The translations under genes and the position numbers were made by a program. Shown piece after piece: positions 54,442-62,525 of a DNA stretch of 64,000 bases; position 1 is the stretch's first letter; the number at the start of each line of letters is the position of its first letter. Location of the stretch: assembly GCF_963378075.1 (NCBI RefSeq), contig NZ_OY726394.1, positions 496,001 to 560,000 of the forward strand. The letters run 5' to 3'. The notes under the pieces are model-generated. The model saw only the letters and a list, made by a program, of their open reading frames with translations, was not told the DNA's origin and searched no databases. The DNA is from Mycolicibacter sp. MU0083 (lineage in GTDB: Bacteria > Actinomycetota > Actinomycetes > Mycobacteriales > Mycobacteriaceae).

Positions 54442-54470
54442 AGCGGGGTGCACCGGGTCCTTTCGGTGAT

Positions 54471-55754
54471 TCAGGCGGGGTAGCCGCCGGGTCTGGCCGA
54501 CGGTGCGGGAACCGACGGCGGTGAACTGGTCGGGCCCAATTCGGTGGCGGGCAGGGGAGTGCGGACATCGAAGCGCGGATTCCAACTTCCGCCGTGGTCA
54601 AACGGCGCGAACGCCTTGCCGCCGATGCCGACGTCGTGATGGAACGGCAGATTCAGTGCCGGGCCGCCGCTGCGGCCGGACTGGGCCGGATCGATCAACA
54701 CCGTGCGGGTGGAGCCGTCGGGCAGGTCCTGGTAGACCTCCAGTGACGGATAGTCGGTGCGGGTGCCGTCGACCCGCACGCCGTCCGGGCCGGGGGTGAA
54801 CACCAGGTCGCCGTTGACGGTGAGGCGATGGCCGCCCAGCGGACTGTGTGGGCCGGTGAACACCCCGGGCGCCAACGGGTTTCCGGCGTCGTACTTGATG
54901 CGCACCGAACCGTCGGGGGCCTGGGTGACGCTGCCCTCGGGGGCGCTGACCGCCACCCGTCCCGGGCCGCCGGCGGGGTTCAGTTCGACCGACGGGTTCT
55001 GGCGTATCACCACGATGCCGTTGTCGTAGTCGATATAGGTGGTGACCTTGGTGTCCGCCGGATCGAAATTCGGGTCGGGGCCACGATTGTTGCCGGAGTC
55101 GCGTCGCCACGGTGGGAAGCTGGTGACATCCCGCTGCGGGATCCACTGCGAGGCCCGGACCACACCCTGGCCCGGCACGGGTTCGATTCGCGCCACCCGG
55201 ATCTCGGCGTCCACGCCCGCACGCGTCGGGTCATAGCTGTGGGCGTCGAGTGCGGCCGCGGTCGTCCAGTCCGAATCCGAAACCGGATCTCGGCCGAAAA
55301 CCTCTCGGAAAGCCTCGATCTCGTTGAGTCGACGCTCGTCGGAGCGGGCCGGGGACTGCTTGTGCGTGACGTAGTCGACCGCTTGGATATCCGGCTTGTC
55401 TTCGCGCGGGTAGCCACCGCCCAGGGCGCGGGTGGCCTGGGCGCGGCGGTGATTGTCGGCGGTGGTGTCGGTCAGTACCTGCTGGATATCGCGGGCCTTG
55501 GCGGTCAGGAACCGCTGGAACTGGCGGGCGCCGGCGGGGGTGTCCAGGGCCAGGGCGCGATGCTGGGCCAACGCCTGGCGGATCTCGTTCTCGATGCCGT
55601 CGAGCCGGCGGCGACCCAGCACGGCCACCTGCGATGCACCCTGCAGTGTCGTGGCGAAGGCCCGGTCGGCCTGCACCGAGCGCTGCAACCGTTGCGTCAG
55701 AGCGGTTTCGCGTGCGCGTGCTGCGTCGGCGTGGGCGCCGAGTTCCTCGGGCAT
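54471..55754 (-). CDS. DUF4226-like protein with long C-terminal domain
   Basis: A 427-residue protein. The N-terminal about 110 residues are coiled, helical and rich in Arg/Ala/Gln (RETALTQRLQRSVQADRAFATTL, then ARQFQRFLTAKARDIQQVL), matching mycobacterial DUF4226 proteins. The C-terminal about 290 residues are beta-rich with Gly/Pro/Asp (VDYVTHKQSP, FGRDPVSDSDW, YIDYDNGIVVIRQNPS) and resemble secreted polymorphic or ESX-type effector tails. No signal peptide is seen. ATG 55754. A secreted toxin-like role is only a guess. Confidence 0.65.
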   Translation of the reverse strand: MPEELGAHADAARARETALTQRLQRSVQADRAFATTLQGASQVAVLGRRRLDGIENEIRQALAQHRALALDTPAGARQFQRFLTAKARDIQQVLTDTTADNHRRAQATRALGGGYPREDKPDIQAVDYVTHKQSPARSDERRLNEIEAFREVFGRDPVSDSDWTTAAALDAHSYDPTRAGVDAEIRVARIEPVPGQGVVRASQWIPQRDVTSFPPWRRDSGNNRGPDPNFDPADTKVTTYIDYDNGIVVIRQNPSVELNPAGGPGRVAVSAPEGSVTQAPDGSVRIKYDAGNPLAPGVFTGPHSPLGGHRLTVNGDLVFTPGPDGVRVDGTRTDYPSLEVYQDLPDGSTRTVLIDPAQSGRSGGPALNLPFHHDVGIGGKAFAPFDHGGSWNPRFDVRTPLPATELGPTSSPPSVPAPSARPGGYPA

Positions 55755-55813
55755 GACCCGGACGCTAGTTCAGCACGGGTAATCGCGGTATTCACCCGAG
55801 TGAACGGCCGATG

Positions 55814-56626
55814 TCAGTCTTTGAAATAAACCAGTTGATGGGTGCTGGCCAGCAACCGCCCGTTGCGCGACCACAGGTGCGCGCTCTGGTCGAAATAGCC
55901 CCGGGAGAACCGGTTGGCGTGCGCGCTGGCCAGCAGGTAATCGGCTCCCACCGCCTCGATTTCGGTGCGGTCGGCGTGGAAGTAGGTGGTCAGCGAGATG
56001 GTGCCGGCGGGCAGGAACTTGCCGCGCCGCAGAAACGCCCGTGGGAAGAACACATCCGACAGGCAGGCCAGCCCGGCGAAGTCCAGCGGCCGGCCCTCGG
56101 CGTCGCGCACCCACAAGGTGGTGGTCGACGACGCGCTGGGTTCTACCGCCCGCAGCGGTACCGGTCCCTCGGCGAAACGCATGTCGTAGCGCTTCGGCCA
56201 CACGATGGCGTCGACGAACGAGCCGGGGGCGACGTCTTCGGGGGCGGGCACGCTCGGCGGACGGGACTCGTCGTCGGCCCAGGTGTCGCGGTGCAGACCG
56301 AACAGGGCGGTGGCGGTGGTCTTGACCTCGTCGCCCTGGCGCAGCTCCAGCATCCAGTGCTGGTTGCTGCGATTGGTGCGCGCGGCACGCAGCGCGATGT
56401 CGAAGTCGCCGTCGGCGATGGGCGCGGCGAAGTTGACGGTCAGTGCCAACGGGTCACCGATGCGGTCGGGGCGGTTCTCCACGGCGCGCAACAGCACCGC
56501 GGCGGTGATGCCCCCGAACGGTCCCACCATGTTCGCCCAGTCCGGGCGGGTGGTCCCGCGGACGGTGCCGGCGTCGACGGTCTGAAGCTGCAGGGCGCGG
56601 TCGAAGGGGTGGGCGGCGTCGGTCAC
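55814..56626 (-). CDS. Acyl-CoA thioesterase-like protein (double hotdog)
   Basis: A 270-residue protein with the tandem hotdog layout of the TesB/thioesterase-like family used widely in mycobacteria: the N-terminal DWANMVGPFGGITAAVLLRAV (substrate helix) and a second hotdog after residue 150 with PRAFLRRGKFLPAGTISLTTYFH. Probably hydrolyses acyl-CoA. GTG 56626 is chosen for its GAAGGAT site 5-6 nt upstream; the longer open frame has no better start. The 185-nt gap upstream holds no clear gene. Confidence 0.85.
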   Translation of the reverse strand: MTDAAHPFDRALQLQTVDAGTVRGTTRPDWANMVGPFGGITAAVLLRAVENRPDRIGDPLALTVNFAAPIADGDFDIALRAARTNRSNQHWMLELRQGDEVKTTATALFGLHRDTWADDESRPPSVPAPEDVAPGSFVDAIVWPKRYDMRFAEGPVPLRAVEPSASSTTTLWVRDAEGRPLDFAGLACLSDVFFPRAFLRRGKFLPAGTISLTTYFHADRTEIEAVGADYLLASAHANRFSRGYFDQSAHLWSRNGRLLASTHQLVYFKD

Positions 56627-56811
56627 GGGGATCCTTCGGGGTCGCGGAACGGTAGTGGTCACGCTATCGCGAAGGGATCGCGTGAGAGCGAGGGCAACGG
56701 TGTCGCGGCTGGCATCTGAGCTGCCGGCAAAGTGCCACTGGCCGCAGCCGACCTCGATCCACGAGCTGATCAAATCCGCGGGGTGCCGACCATCGAATGC
56801 GTCGTGTCGCG

Positions 56812-57165
56812 CTACTTACCCGGTGCGTCCTGGTTGGTAGTGCTCGCCAGGGAATCAAGGTAACGTGCGAAGTCGTCGACGAGCCGACGGGCTGCCTTGG
56901 AGCGGGCAGCGGTCGGCCGAATCAGGTGGAGAATCGCTTCACGTGCGACCGTAGATGTTGGCAGGCCGCGGTCGGCGGCAAGGCGTTCCAAGTCGTCTAG
57001 TTCTTCAGGGTTGAGCCGAACCTGCAAGGTCTTGCTTCTGCCGTGACCGCGGGTCACCACAGTGGAATCGGTAATCGGGGCATCGCGGTCAGCATCGATC
57101 GCCGCGGCTTCCCTGGCGAGGATCGCCGCGAGGTCCTTCTTCGCCGTCACCTTTTGCGAGGTCAT
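56812..57165 (-). CDS. Ribbon-helix-helix antitoxin (BrnA-like)
   Basis: A 117-residue protein. The RHH DNA-binding core is KTLQVRLNPEELDDLERLAADRGLPTSTVAREAILHLI (about residues 45-82), preceded by a Lys/Ala-rich N-terminus. It overlaps the toxin stop by 4 nt (ATGA). Toxin-first order is typical of the BrnT/BrnA arrangement. It probably represses the operon at the AT-rich palindrome upstream of the toxin. The region is of lower GC than its surroundings. Confidence 0.8.
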   Translation of the reverse strand: MTSQKVTAKKDLAAILAREAAAIDADRDAPITDSTVVTRGHGRSKTLQVRLNPEELDDLERLAADRGLPTSTVAREAILHLIRPTAARSKAARRLVDDFARYLDSLASTTNQDAPGK

Positions 57166-57437
57166 GATTTCTCCGTGCCGTTGTAGCGTCGCCGATCTAA
57201 GTCGTTGGCCCTCCAGGCATTAACGCCGATGGTGGTGCCTTCGTGTTCGAGCACGATGACTGTCAGGACGGCTGAGGCGGTCATTGAATAGCCGATAACA
57301 CGGACACTTCGGCCTGATATCGATGCCGGATCAGGCGTGAGTGTCACACGTGCGGGATCGGATATCGCTTCGTCGGCTTCTTCCGAACTGACGCCGTGCT
57401 TGTTGATGTAGTTGCTCCGGTACGACCAATCGACCAT
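57162..57437 (-). CDS. BrnT-like toxin
   Basis: A 91-residue protein. NYINKHGVSSEEADEAISDP corresponds to the KHGVSFEEA..F.DP segment of BrnT ribonucleases; SVRVIGYS and VLTVIVLEHEGTTIGVNAWRANDLDRRRY match the later strands and the R-rich end that holds catalytic residues in the family. It is shorter and more divergent than typical BrnT, so the family call is moderate. ATG 57437. Confidence 0.72.
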   Translation of the reverse strand: MVDWSYRSNYINKHGVSSEEADEAISDPARVTLTPDPASISGRSVRVIGYSMTASAVLTVIVLEHEGTTIGVNAWRANDLDRRRYNGTEKS

Positions 57438-57456
57438 GCCGAACGCGCTCCACTAG

Positions 57457-57475
57457 TGTACTACAAAGTAGTCCA
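57457..57475. promoter_or_regulatory. Probable operator/promoter of the BrnT-RHH pair
   Basis: TGTACTACAAAGTAGTCCA is nearly symmetric, with perfect core ACTAC-AAA-GTAGT (57460-57472). On the minus strand TACACT (57458-57453) is a good -10, so the operator overlaps the promoter 20 nt before the toxin start. The RHH antitoxin is the likely ligand. Confidence 0.6.
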
Positions 57476-57486
57476 TAACTTCCGGG

Positions 57487-57507
57487 CCTGGAGTGGGGTT
57501 CTCCAGG
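57487..57507. terminator. Hairpin CCTGGAG-TGGGGTT-CTCCAGG
   Basis: A perfect 7-bp stem lying between the end of the DUF6745 pair (minus strand) and the toxin-antitoxin promoter. It probably ends the DUF6745 transcript, though no T-run is present. The rest of 57438-57562 holds nothing recognisable. Confidence 0.4.
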
Positions 57508-57562
57508 ACTCTGTGGACATGGTTACCGAAGCATCCGACAAGGTCGGTTACCGTCGTCAACG

Positions 57563-57964
57563 TCAGTCGGCGACGGTGCGTATCCCTCGGGCCCACTCGC
57601 GTTGCCGACGGATTTCGTAGTTACCGGGACCGATACCCATGAAGCCGTGCTCGGGATGACACAGGTAGGCGACGGACCCGTTGGGCACGGTCACTGTCGC
57701 GACCCGCAGCTCGTCGGCGAGGTCGTTGTCGCAGTACACCGGCCCGTCGACGGCGTAGATGCCGTGCGTGTTGCCGCTGCTCTCGCCGCGCACCACCGGC
57801 GTGCCCGCGGTCGGGACCGCGGTGGTGGCCACCGCGGAACCGGGCAGCACCAGCACGTCGCCTTGACGCTGCAGGCCATCGAGCACCGGAATGTCGAATT
57901 CGGGGTCGTGATCGGCGACGATACCGATCCCGGTCAGCTGGCTTAGATCGCGCAGGGTTGCCAT
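57563..57964 (-). CDS. Hypothetical protein paired with DUF6745 gene
   Basis: A 133-residue protein. The first half has VLDGLQRQGDVLVLPGS; the end reads LCHPEHGFMGIGPGNYEIRRQREWARG, which recurs, as I recall, in small proteins encoded next to DUF6745 genes in other bacteria. GAAAGGA lies upstream of ATG 57964. It lies 28 nt downstream of the DUF6745 gene. No catalytic motif seen. Function unknown. Confidence 0.72.
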   Translation of the reverse strand: MATLRDLSQLTGIGIVADHDPEFDIPVLDGLQRQGDVLVLPGSAVATTAVPTAGTPVVRGESSGNTHGIYAVDGPVYCDNDLADELRVATVTVPNGSVAYLCHPEHGFMGIGPGNYEIRRQREWARGIRTVAD

Positions 57965-57992
57965 GACGGTGTTTCCTTTCGGGTGAGGGCGG

Positions 57993-59300
57993 TCAGGTTG
58001 CGCGGGCCAGGCCGGCATAGGCGGCAACCGGCACATCGAAGGTCCATGCCGCGGCGGCCAGCGCGGTGCGGCAGTCGGTCGGAACCAGGATTCCGAAGCT
58101 GCGGCGGGTGCCGTCGCGTTCCCGGGTCGCGTTGCTGCACACCAGCACCCGCAATCGGGTACCCACCGCATCCCGCGGCACGTCGTACAACCGCAGCCGT
58201 TGCCCGGCGTTCGCCGGATCGGGTGCCTCATGCACCAGCCGAAAACCCGCATCGGCGACGAAACGATCCCAGCCCAGGCGTTCGATCGCGCTGCGACGAA
58301 GCTCCAGATTGGGTTCGGCCAGGATCCGGGCGACATCCCAGTCGGCGCCGATCAACTCGGCCGGCACTGGGGTGCCATGCCAGAAGTACAGTCCACGACC
58401 GTCGGCCCAGCGGACCGCCGGGCCAGAAGCGTTGTGCAACCGACCAGCCCCGTCGTATTCGTCCAGATGCAGTTCGGTGGGTCGATCACAAACCATCACG
58501 AAATAGTGCGCCGTCCACCACAGCGGCGTCAGGAGCATGTTCTGGCGGGCTTCGCTGTATCGCAAGAGCGCTTCGTCGAGCGGAACTTTCGCCTCATCCC
58601 GGACGAACGCGGCGAAAGCCGATTCGCAGTGCATGCGATAGGACTGCTCGTAGCTCCACCCGTCCGGGACCGCGTCACCGATAGCGGTCGTGAGCGGATT
58701 AAAGATCGGGAAGTCGACCGCATATTGGACCGGAAGCCAGACCCGCTTGAAAGCCTTGTGATAGATCGATCTGGCGCCTACGTCGCACATCGCAGCCACC
58801 AGGTCGGACCGGGGGAACTGCACCCAGTCCGGACAATCGGTAGGCGGCGAGGAAGTCGCGGCGGATTGCGCCAGGGCGCCACGCACCGCCTCGGTAGCCG
58901 CAGCAGTGACCGCCGGGCGGAGTTCGGCATCAACCCCGTGCTCGGTCAGCTCGCGGATCCGGGCGTCGATCGCTGCGGCATAGACGACCCCGTCGCGGCG
59001 AAGCTGCCCGAGCACCTGCACTGCGACTGATGCGGCCAGTGCACCCACCACCGGCGACCCGACCCGCACCACCACTCCGGGCCAGCGCCGACCGGCGGCG
59101 GCATAACCGGCCTGCATCCCAGCTTCCCAGGTGCGCCACTCGTCGTCGGTGAGCGGCATGGTGGATCTGGCGGTCTCGATCCACTGCTCGGTGAACGGCG
59201 TCAACCGTGCGCCTTGTTCGATGGTCAGCTTCAGCAGCGGCGGTCTGTCAGGGATGGGCTCCGGTTCACCGAAGATCGCATCCCACAGCCTCCCCAACAC
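57993..59300 (-). CDS. DUF6745 domain protein
   Basis: A 435-residue protein. The recognisable part is about residues 255-435: LHNASGPAVRWADGRGLYFWHGTPVPAELI, then EPNLELRRSAIERLGWDRFV and RRLRLYDVP-type strands ending FGILVPTDCRTALAAAAWTF. These are the repeated W-HG-VP and N-E-RR-IER-G patterns of DUF6745. The N-terminal half is helical with Trp/Tyr-rich stretches. GTG 59300 is preferred over GTG 59306, which overlaps the GGAAGGAG site. Biochemical role unknown. Confidence 0.78.
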   Translation of the reverse strand: MLGRLWDAIFGEPEPIPDRPPLLKLTIEQGARLTPFTEQWIETARSTMPLTDDEWRTWEAGMQAGYAAAGRRWPGVVVRVGSPVVGALAASVAVQVLGQLRRDGVVYAAAIDARIRELTEHGVDAELRPAVTAAATEAVRGALAQSAATSSPPTDCPDWVQFPRSDLVAAMCDVGARSIYHKAFKRVWLPVQYAVDFPIFNPLTTAIGDAVPDGWSYEQSYRMHCESAFAAFVRDEAKVPLDEALLRYSEARQNMLLTPLWWTAHYFVMVCDRPTELHLDEYDGAGRLHNASGPAVRWADGRGLYFWHGTPVPAELIGADWDVARILAEPNLELRRSAIERLGWDRFVADAGFRLVHEAPDPANAGQRLRLYDVPRDAVGTRLRVLVCSNATRERDGTRRSFGILVPTDCRTALAAAAWTFDVPVAAYAGLARAT

Positions 59301-59352
59301 GGCCACTCCTTCCAGGTCCTGGCCGCGAGGGTAGGGGTGGGGACTGACAGGA

Positions 59353-60204
59353 TCAGCCCGGATTGATCGCCGTGACCACCCAGGTCCGGCCCGGGAACTG
59401 CACCACCCCGTCGACGCGCTGGCGGCGCAGCTCGTCGCGCACTTCCTCGACGGCCGCGGCCCAACCGTCGGCGCCCAGGCGTTCGGTAAGTTCGGCGCGA
59501 GCCTGCTGTCCGGTGCGGTTGGACAGCAGCAGCATCAAGCGTTCCTCGACGCCGTCGCTACCGTCGACGCCGAAGTTGCAGATCCCGTCGAACGCGTCGA
59601 TGACGACGTCGCTCCAGCCGGACTCCGCCAGGATGGCGCGGACCCGGTCGGCATCGCCGAACGCCAGCGGTCCGGGTGCGCCGGGATCCGGCGCGGCGGG
59701 CGGGGACTCCAGCTTGGCGGCCAGCACGTCGACGCCGGCGGTGAACATCGGGTTGTCGCCGTCGCGCCAGCACACGAACGCCAACCGGGCTCCGGGTGCC
59801 GCCGCGCCGCGAATGTTGACGAAGGCCGCGACCGGATCCTCGAAGAACATCACCCCGAACCGGGAGATCGCCCGGTCGAACGCGGCACCGTCGTCGCCGT
59901 CGCGCAGATCCATGGTCTGGGCGTCACCGAGCGCCACGGTGGCCTGCGGGACCCGGCGGCGGGCGGCGGCCACCATCGGCTCGGAGATGTCCACCCCGAA
60001 CGCGTCGGCGCCCAGGTCCGTGGTGCGCTGCAGCAAGGTGCCCGAGCCGCAGCCGATGTCGAGCACCCGCGCGCCAGGGGTGATGTCGGCGTGGGCGATC
60101 ACCGCGTCGGCGAACGGTGCCAGCACCGCGTCGAAGACGGCCGCATGGGTGACCCAGTCGACACCCTGGGTGGCCCAGGCCTGCTGCTGTTCCTCGTTCG
60201 CCAT
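59353..60204 (-). CDS. Class I SAM-dependent methyltransferase
   Basis: A 283-residue methyltransferase with motif I VLDIGCGSGTLL (near residue 47), FGVDISEPMV, and post-motifs FDRAISRFGVMFFEDP and RLAFVCWRD, a pattern common in actinobacterial UbiE-like enzymes acting on lipids or secondary metabolites. ATG 60204. It lies divergent from the carboxyltransferase gene, with a palindromic repeat between. Substrate unknown. Confidence 0.87.
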   Translation of the reverse strand: MANEEQQQAWATQGVDWVTHAAVFDAVLAPFADAVIAHADITPGARVLDIGCGSGTLLQRTTDLGADAFGVDISEPMVAAARRRVPQATVALGDAQTMDLRDGDDGAAFDRAISRFGVMFFEDPVAAFVNIRGAAAPGARLAFVCWRDGDNPMFTAGVDVLAAKLESPPAAPDPGAPGPLAFGDADRVRAILAESGWSDVVIDAFDGICNFGVDGSDGVEERLMLLLSNRTGQQARAELTERLGADGWAAAVEEVRDELRRQRVDGVVQFPGRTWVVTAINPG

Positions 60205-60242
60205 GCGGTTCAGGGTAGGGGCCGGCGCCGGGTGGAGGGATA

Positions 60243-60326
60243 GGGGAGTTGCCCGCCTTGCAGCGACAGTCGGCGTTATGTCGCCCCGCGGGCGGGGGTT
60301 GTCGCTCAGAGGCGGGCAACAACCCC
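60243..60326. repeat. 84-bp palindromic repeat between divergent genes
   Basis: The left half GTTGCCCGCCTTGCAGCGACA and the reverse complement of the right half (TTGCCCGCCTCTGAGCGACA) match at most positions; the ends GGGGAGTT/AACCCC also pair. A half copy lies at 50112. It sits in the 225-nt gap between a methyltransferase and a carboxyltransferase gene. No promoter is obvious within it. Confidence 0.6.
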
Positions 60327-60429
60327 TATGGTCCGGAAACGCCGCACACCACCCGGCCGCAGGCTTGTGGAGCCCCCGCGGCCCATGATGGTGTGCACGT
60401 TGACCCCCGCTGCGTAAGGAACCCGCCTG

Positions 60430-61998
60430 ATGCCCGACACCCCGCTGCGCGACGACCTGCTCGAACTACTGCGCCGCCGCGCCCTCACCGAGGACTCGGC
60501 CCGACCGCACGCCGTGCAACGCCGCCACGACGCCGGCGGCCGCACCGCCCGGGAGAACCTCGCCGACCTGATCGACCCCGGCACGTTCGTCGAATACGGG
60601 CGCTTCGCCATCGCCGCCCAACGCGCCCGGCGCGACAAAGACGACCTGATCGCCAACACCCCCGGCGACGGACTGCTGGGCGGCACCGCCACCATCAACG
60701 GCGCCCTGTTCGGGCCCGAACGCAGCGCGTGCGCGGTGCTGTCCTACGACTACACCGTGCTGGCCGGTACCCAGGGCGCCATCGGCCACTTCAAGAAGGA
60801 TCGGCTGTTCGAGCTCATCGAACGACTGCGGTTGCCGACGGTGTTCTTCGCCGAAGGCGGCGGCGGGCGCCCCGGTGACACCGACTATCCGACCGTGTCC
60901 AGCCTGGATGTGCCGGCATTCGCGTTGTGGGCCAAGCTGTCCGGGCTGGTGCCGCGCATCGCGGTGGTCAAGGGCCGCTGCTTTGCCGGCAACGCCGTCA
61001 TCGCCGGGGTCTCGGATCTGATCATCGCCACCGAAGACACCTCGATCGGCATGGCGGGCCCGGCGATGATCGCCGGCGGCGGCTTGGGCCATATCGCCCC
61101 CGACGACGTCGGCCCGATCTCGGTGCAGGCGCCCAACGGCGTCGTCGACGTGGTGGTGGCCGATGAAGCCGAAGCCGTCGCGGTGACCAAACAAGTCCTC
61201 GGCTACTTCCAGGGCGCGACCGCGCCAGGGGAAGCCGCCGACCAGAACGCGTTGCGCACCATGATTCCCGAGCGGGCCCGCCGGGCCTATCCACTCAAAC
61301 CGATCATCGAAACCCTGGCCGACACCGGCTCGGTGACGTTCTTGCGGGAGAAGTTCGCACCCGAGATGGTCACCGCGCTGGCCCGCATCGACGGCCGGCC
61401 GGTCGGCATCATCGGCAACAACACCATGGTGATGGCCGGGGCGATCACCGCCGGTGCCTCCGACAAGGCCGCCCGATTCCTGCAGTTGTGTGACGCCTTC
61501 GGGCTGCCTATCGTGTCGCTGGTGGACTGTCCCGGCTACATGGTGGGCCCGGCGGCCGAAGCAGAAGCGTTGGTGCGACGGGCATCTCGGCTGCTGGTGG
61601 CCGGGGCGGCGCTGCGGGTGCCGCTGATCGGGGTGATCTTGCGTCGCGGCTACGGGCTGGGTGCGCAAGCCATGCTCGGCGGCAGTCTGCACCAGCCGGT
61701 ATTGACCGTGGCGTGGCCGGGGGCACACCTGGGGCCGATGGGCCTCGAGGGCGCGGTGCGGCTGGGGCTGCGCAAAGAACTGGAAGCCATCGCTGACGAC
61801 GACGAACGCGAGGCGCGGGTGCGCGAAGCCACCGCCGCGGCCGAAGAACACGCCAAAGCCCTCAATGCCGCAGCGATTTTCGAAATCGACGACGTCATCG
61901 ACCCCGCCGAGACCCGCGGAGTGATCGCGGCGACGCTGGCGGCCTCGACCGGGTACGGGCAAGGCGAGCCGCGGCCGCGGTTCGTGGATACGTTCTGA
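60430..61998 (+). CDS. Acyl-CoA carboxylase carboxyltransferase (AccD-type)
   Basis: A 522-residue biotin-dependent carboxyltransferase with the two crotonase-like halves: the N-terminal DGLLGGTATING, KGRCFAGNAVIAG and a C-terminal half with GIIGNNTMVMAGAIT, DCPGYMVGPAAEAEALVRRAS and LRRGYGLGAQAM. It carries CoA in the first half and biotin in the second. No biotin-carboxylase subunit is nearby, so its alpha partner must be encoded elsewhere. Substrate (acetyl, propionyl or longer acyl-CoA) is not decided here. ATG 60430. Confidence 0.9.
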   Translation: MPDTPLRDDLLELLRRRALTEDSARPHAVQRRHDAGGRTARENLADLIDPGTFVEYGRFAIAAQRARRDKDDLIANTPGDGLLGGTATINGALFGPERSACAVLSYDYTVLAGTQGAIGHFKKDRLFELIERLRLPTVFFAEGGGGRPGDTDYPTVSSLDVPAFALWAKLSGLVPRIAVVKGRCFAGNAVIAGVSDLIIATEDTSIGMAGPAMIAGGGLGHIAPDDVGPISVQAPNGVVDVVVADEAEAVAVTKQVLGYFQGATAPGEAADQNALRTMIPERARRAYPLKPIIETLADTGSVTFLREKFAPEMVTALARIDGRPVGIIGNNTMVMAGAITAGASDKAARFLQLCDAFGLPIVSLVDCPGYMVGPAAEAEALVRRASRLLVAGAALRVPLIGVILRRGYGLGAQAMLGGSLHQPVLTVAWPGAHLGPMGLEGAVRLGLRKELEAIADDDEREARVREATAAAEEHAKALNAAAIFEIDDVIDPAETRGVIAATLAASTGYGQGEPRPRFVDTF

Positions 61999-62005
61999 GG
62001 GGCGG

Positions 62006-62368
62006 TCACACCAGCGCGCCCAGTGCGACGAAGGCCGCAGTCGCGAACAGTACGGCGTTCACCGCGACGCTGGCCGGCTCGTGCAGCTTCGAGTGCGCCC
62101 AGGCGGCACCGACCATCACCACACACAAGCCGGCGGCAGCCAGCGGGGTCAACACCGGCCCGATCCCGGTGAGTCCGGGAGCGATCAGGCCGAGGGCCGC
62201 CAGGAGTTCCATCGCCGCGGTGAAGCGCACCACCGGCATCGGGAACATCGCGATCCCGGTCTGGCCGGTGGCCAGCAGTCGCTCGCGGGACATGGTGAGT
62301 TTGGCGGTCCCGGACGCCGCGAAGATCGCGGCCAGCACGACCTGGGCAGTCCACAGTGCGGTGTTCAT
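62006..62368 (-). CDS. DoxX family membrane protein
   Basis: A 120-residue protein with four membrane segments and the DoxX-like pattern VVLAAIFAASGTAKLTM, then MPVVRFTAAMELLAALGLI. Members act in redox or small-molecule pathways at the membrane, and their activity is poorly defined. ATG 62368. Its ribosome binding site lies in one arm of a perfect 8-bp hairpin. Convergent with the carboxyltransferase gene. Confidence 0.87.
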   Translation of the reverse strand: MNTALWTAQVVLAAIFAASGTAKLTMSRERLLATGQTGIAMFPMPVVRFTAAMELLAALGLIAPGLTGIGPVLTPLAAAGLCVVMVGAAWAHSKLHEPASVAVNAVLFATAAFVALGALV

Positions 62369-62375
62369 GGTTTGA

Positions 62376-62408
62376 GTCCTTCCTGTTTCGGGTGTCTCTA
62401 GGAAGGAC
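62376..62408 (-). promoter_or_regulatory. Leader hairpin that would hide the doxX ribosome binding site
   Basis: In the minus-strand message GTCCTTCC (62408-62401) pairs perfectly over 8 bp with GGAAGGAC (62383-62376) across a 17-nt loop. The second arm contains the Shine-Dalgarno sequence GGAAGGA, 7 nt before AUG. Pairing would reduce translation unless opened. Confidence 0.5.
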
Positions 62409-62425
62409 GGGCGACGGCGGCGAGG

Positions 62426-62448
62426 TGTGACGGCCGGGTGATGTCACA
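62426..62448. promoter_or_regulatory. Inverted repeat TGTGAC-N11-GTCACA
   Basis: Perfect 6-bp arms in the divergent gap between doxX and the SRPBCC-like gene. It is operator-like, though the spacing is longer than the 6-nt spacing of typical CRP sites. Confidence 0.35.
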
Positions 62449-62525
62449 TCCGGTGGCGCGGGATCGTCTAGCGGACAGGAGCGACGGCGAATGCTGACAG
62501 GTCGTTTCTGACGGAGGAGGCGGAG

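Noticed and set aside
56627..56811. Short frames of about 60 codons on both strands upstream of the thioesterase
   Set aside because: Arg/Ser/Pro-rich shadows without ribosome binding sites or conservation signals visible to me.
62426..62448. CRP-type site upstream of the SRPBCC-like gene
   Set aside because: The arms TGTGAC/GTCACA fit, but the 11-nt spacer is too long for CRP, so I list it only as an inverted repeat.
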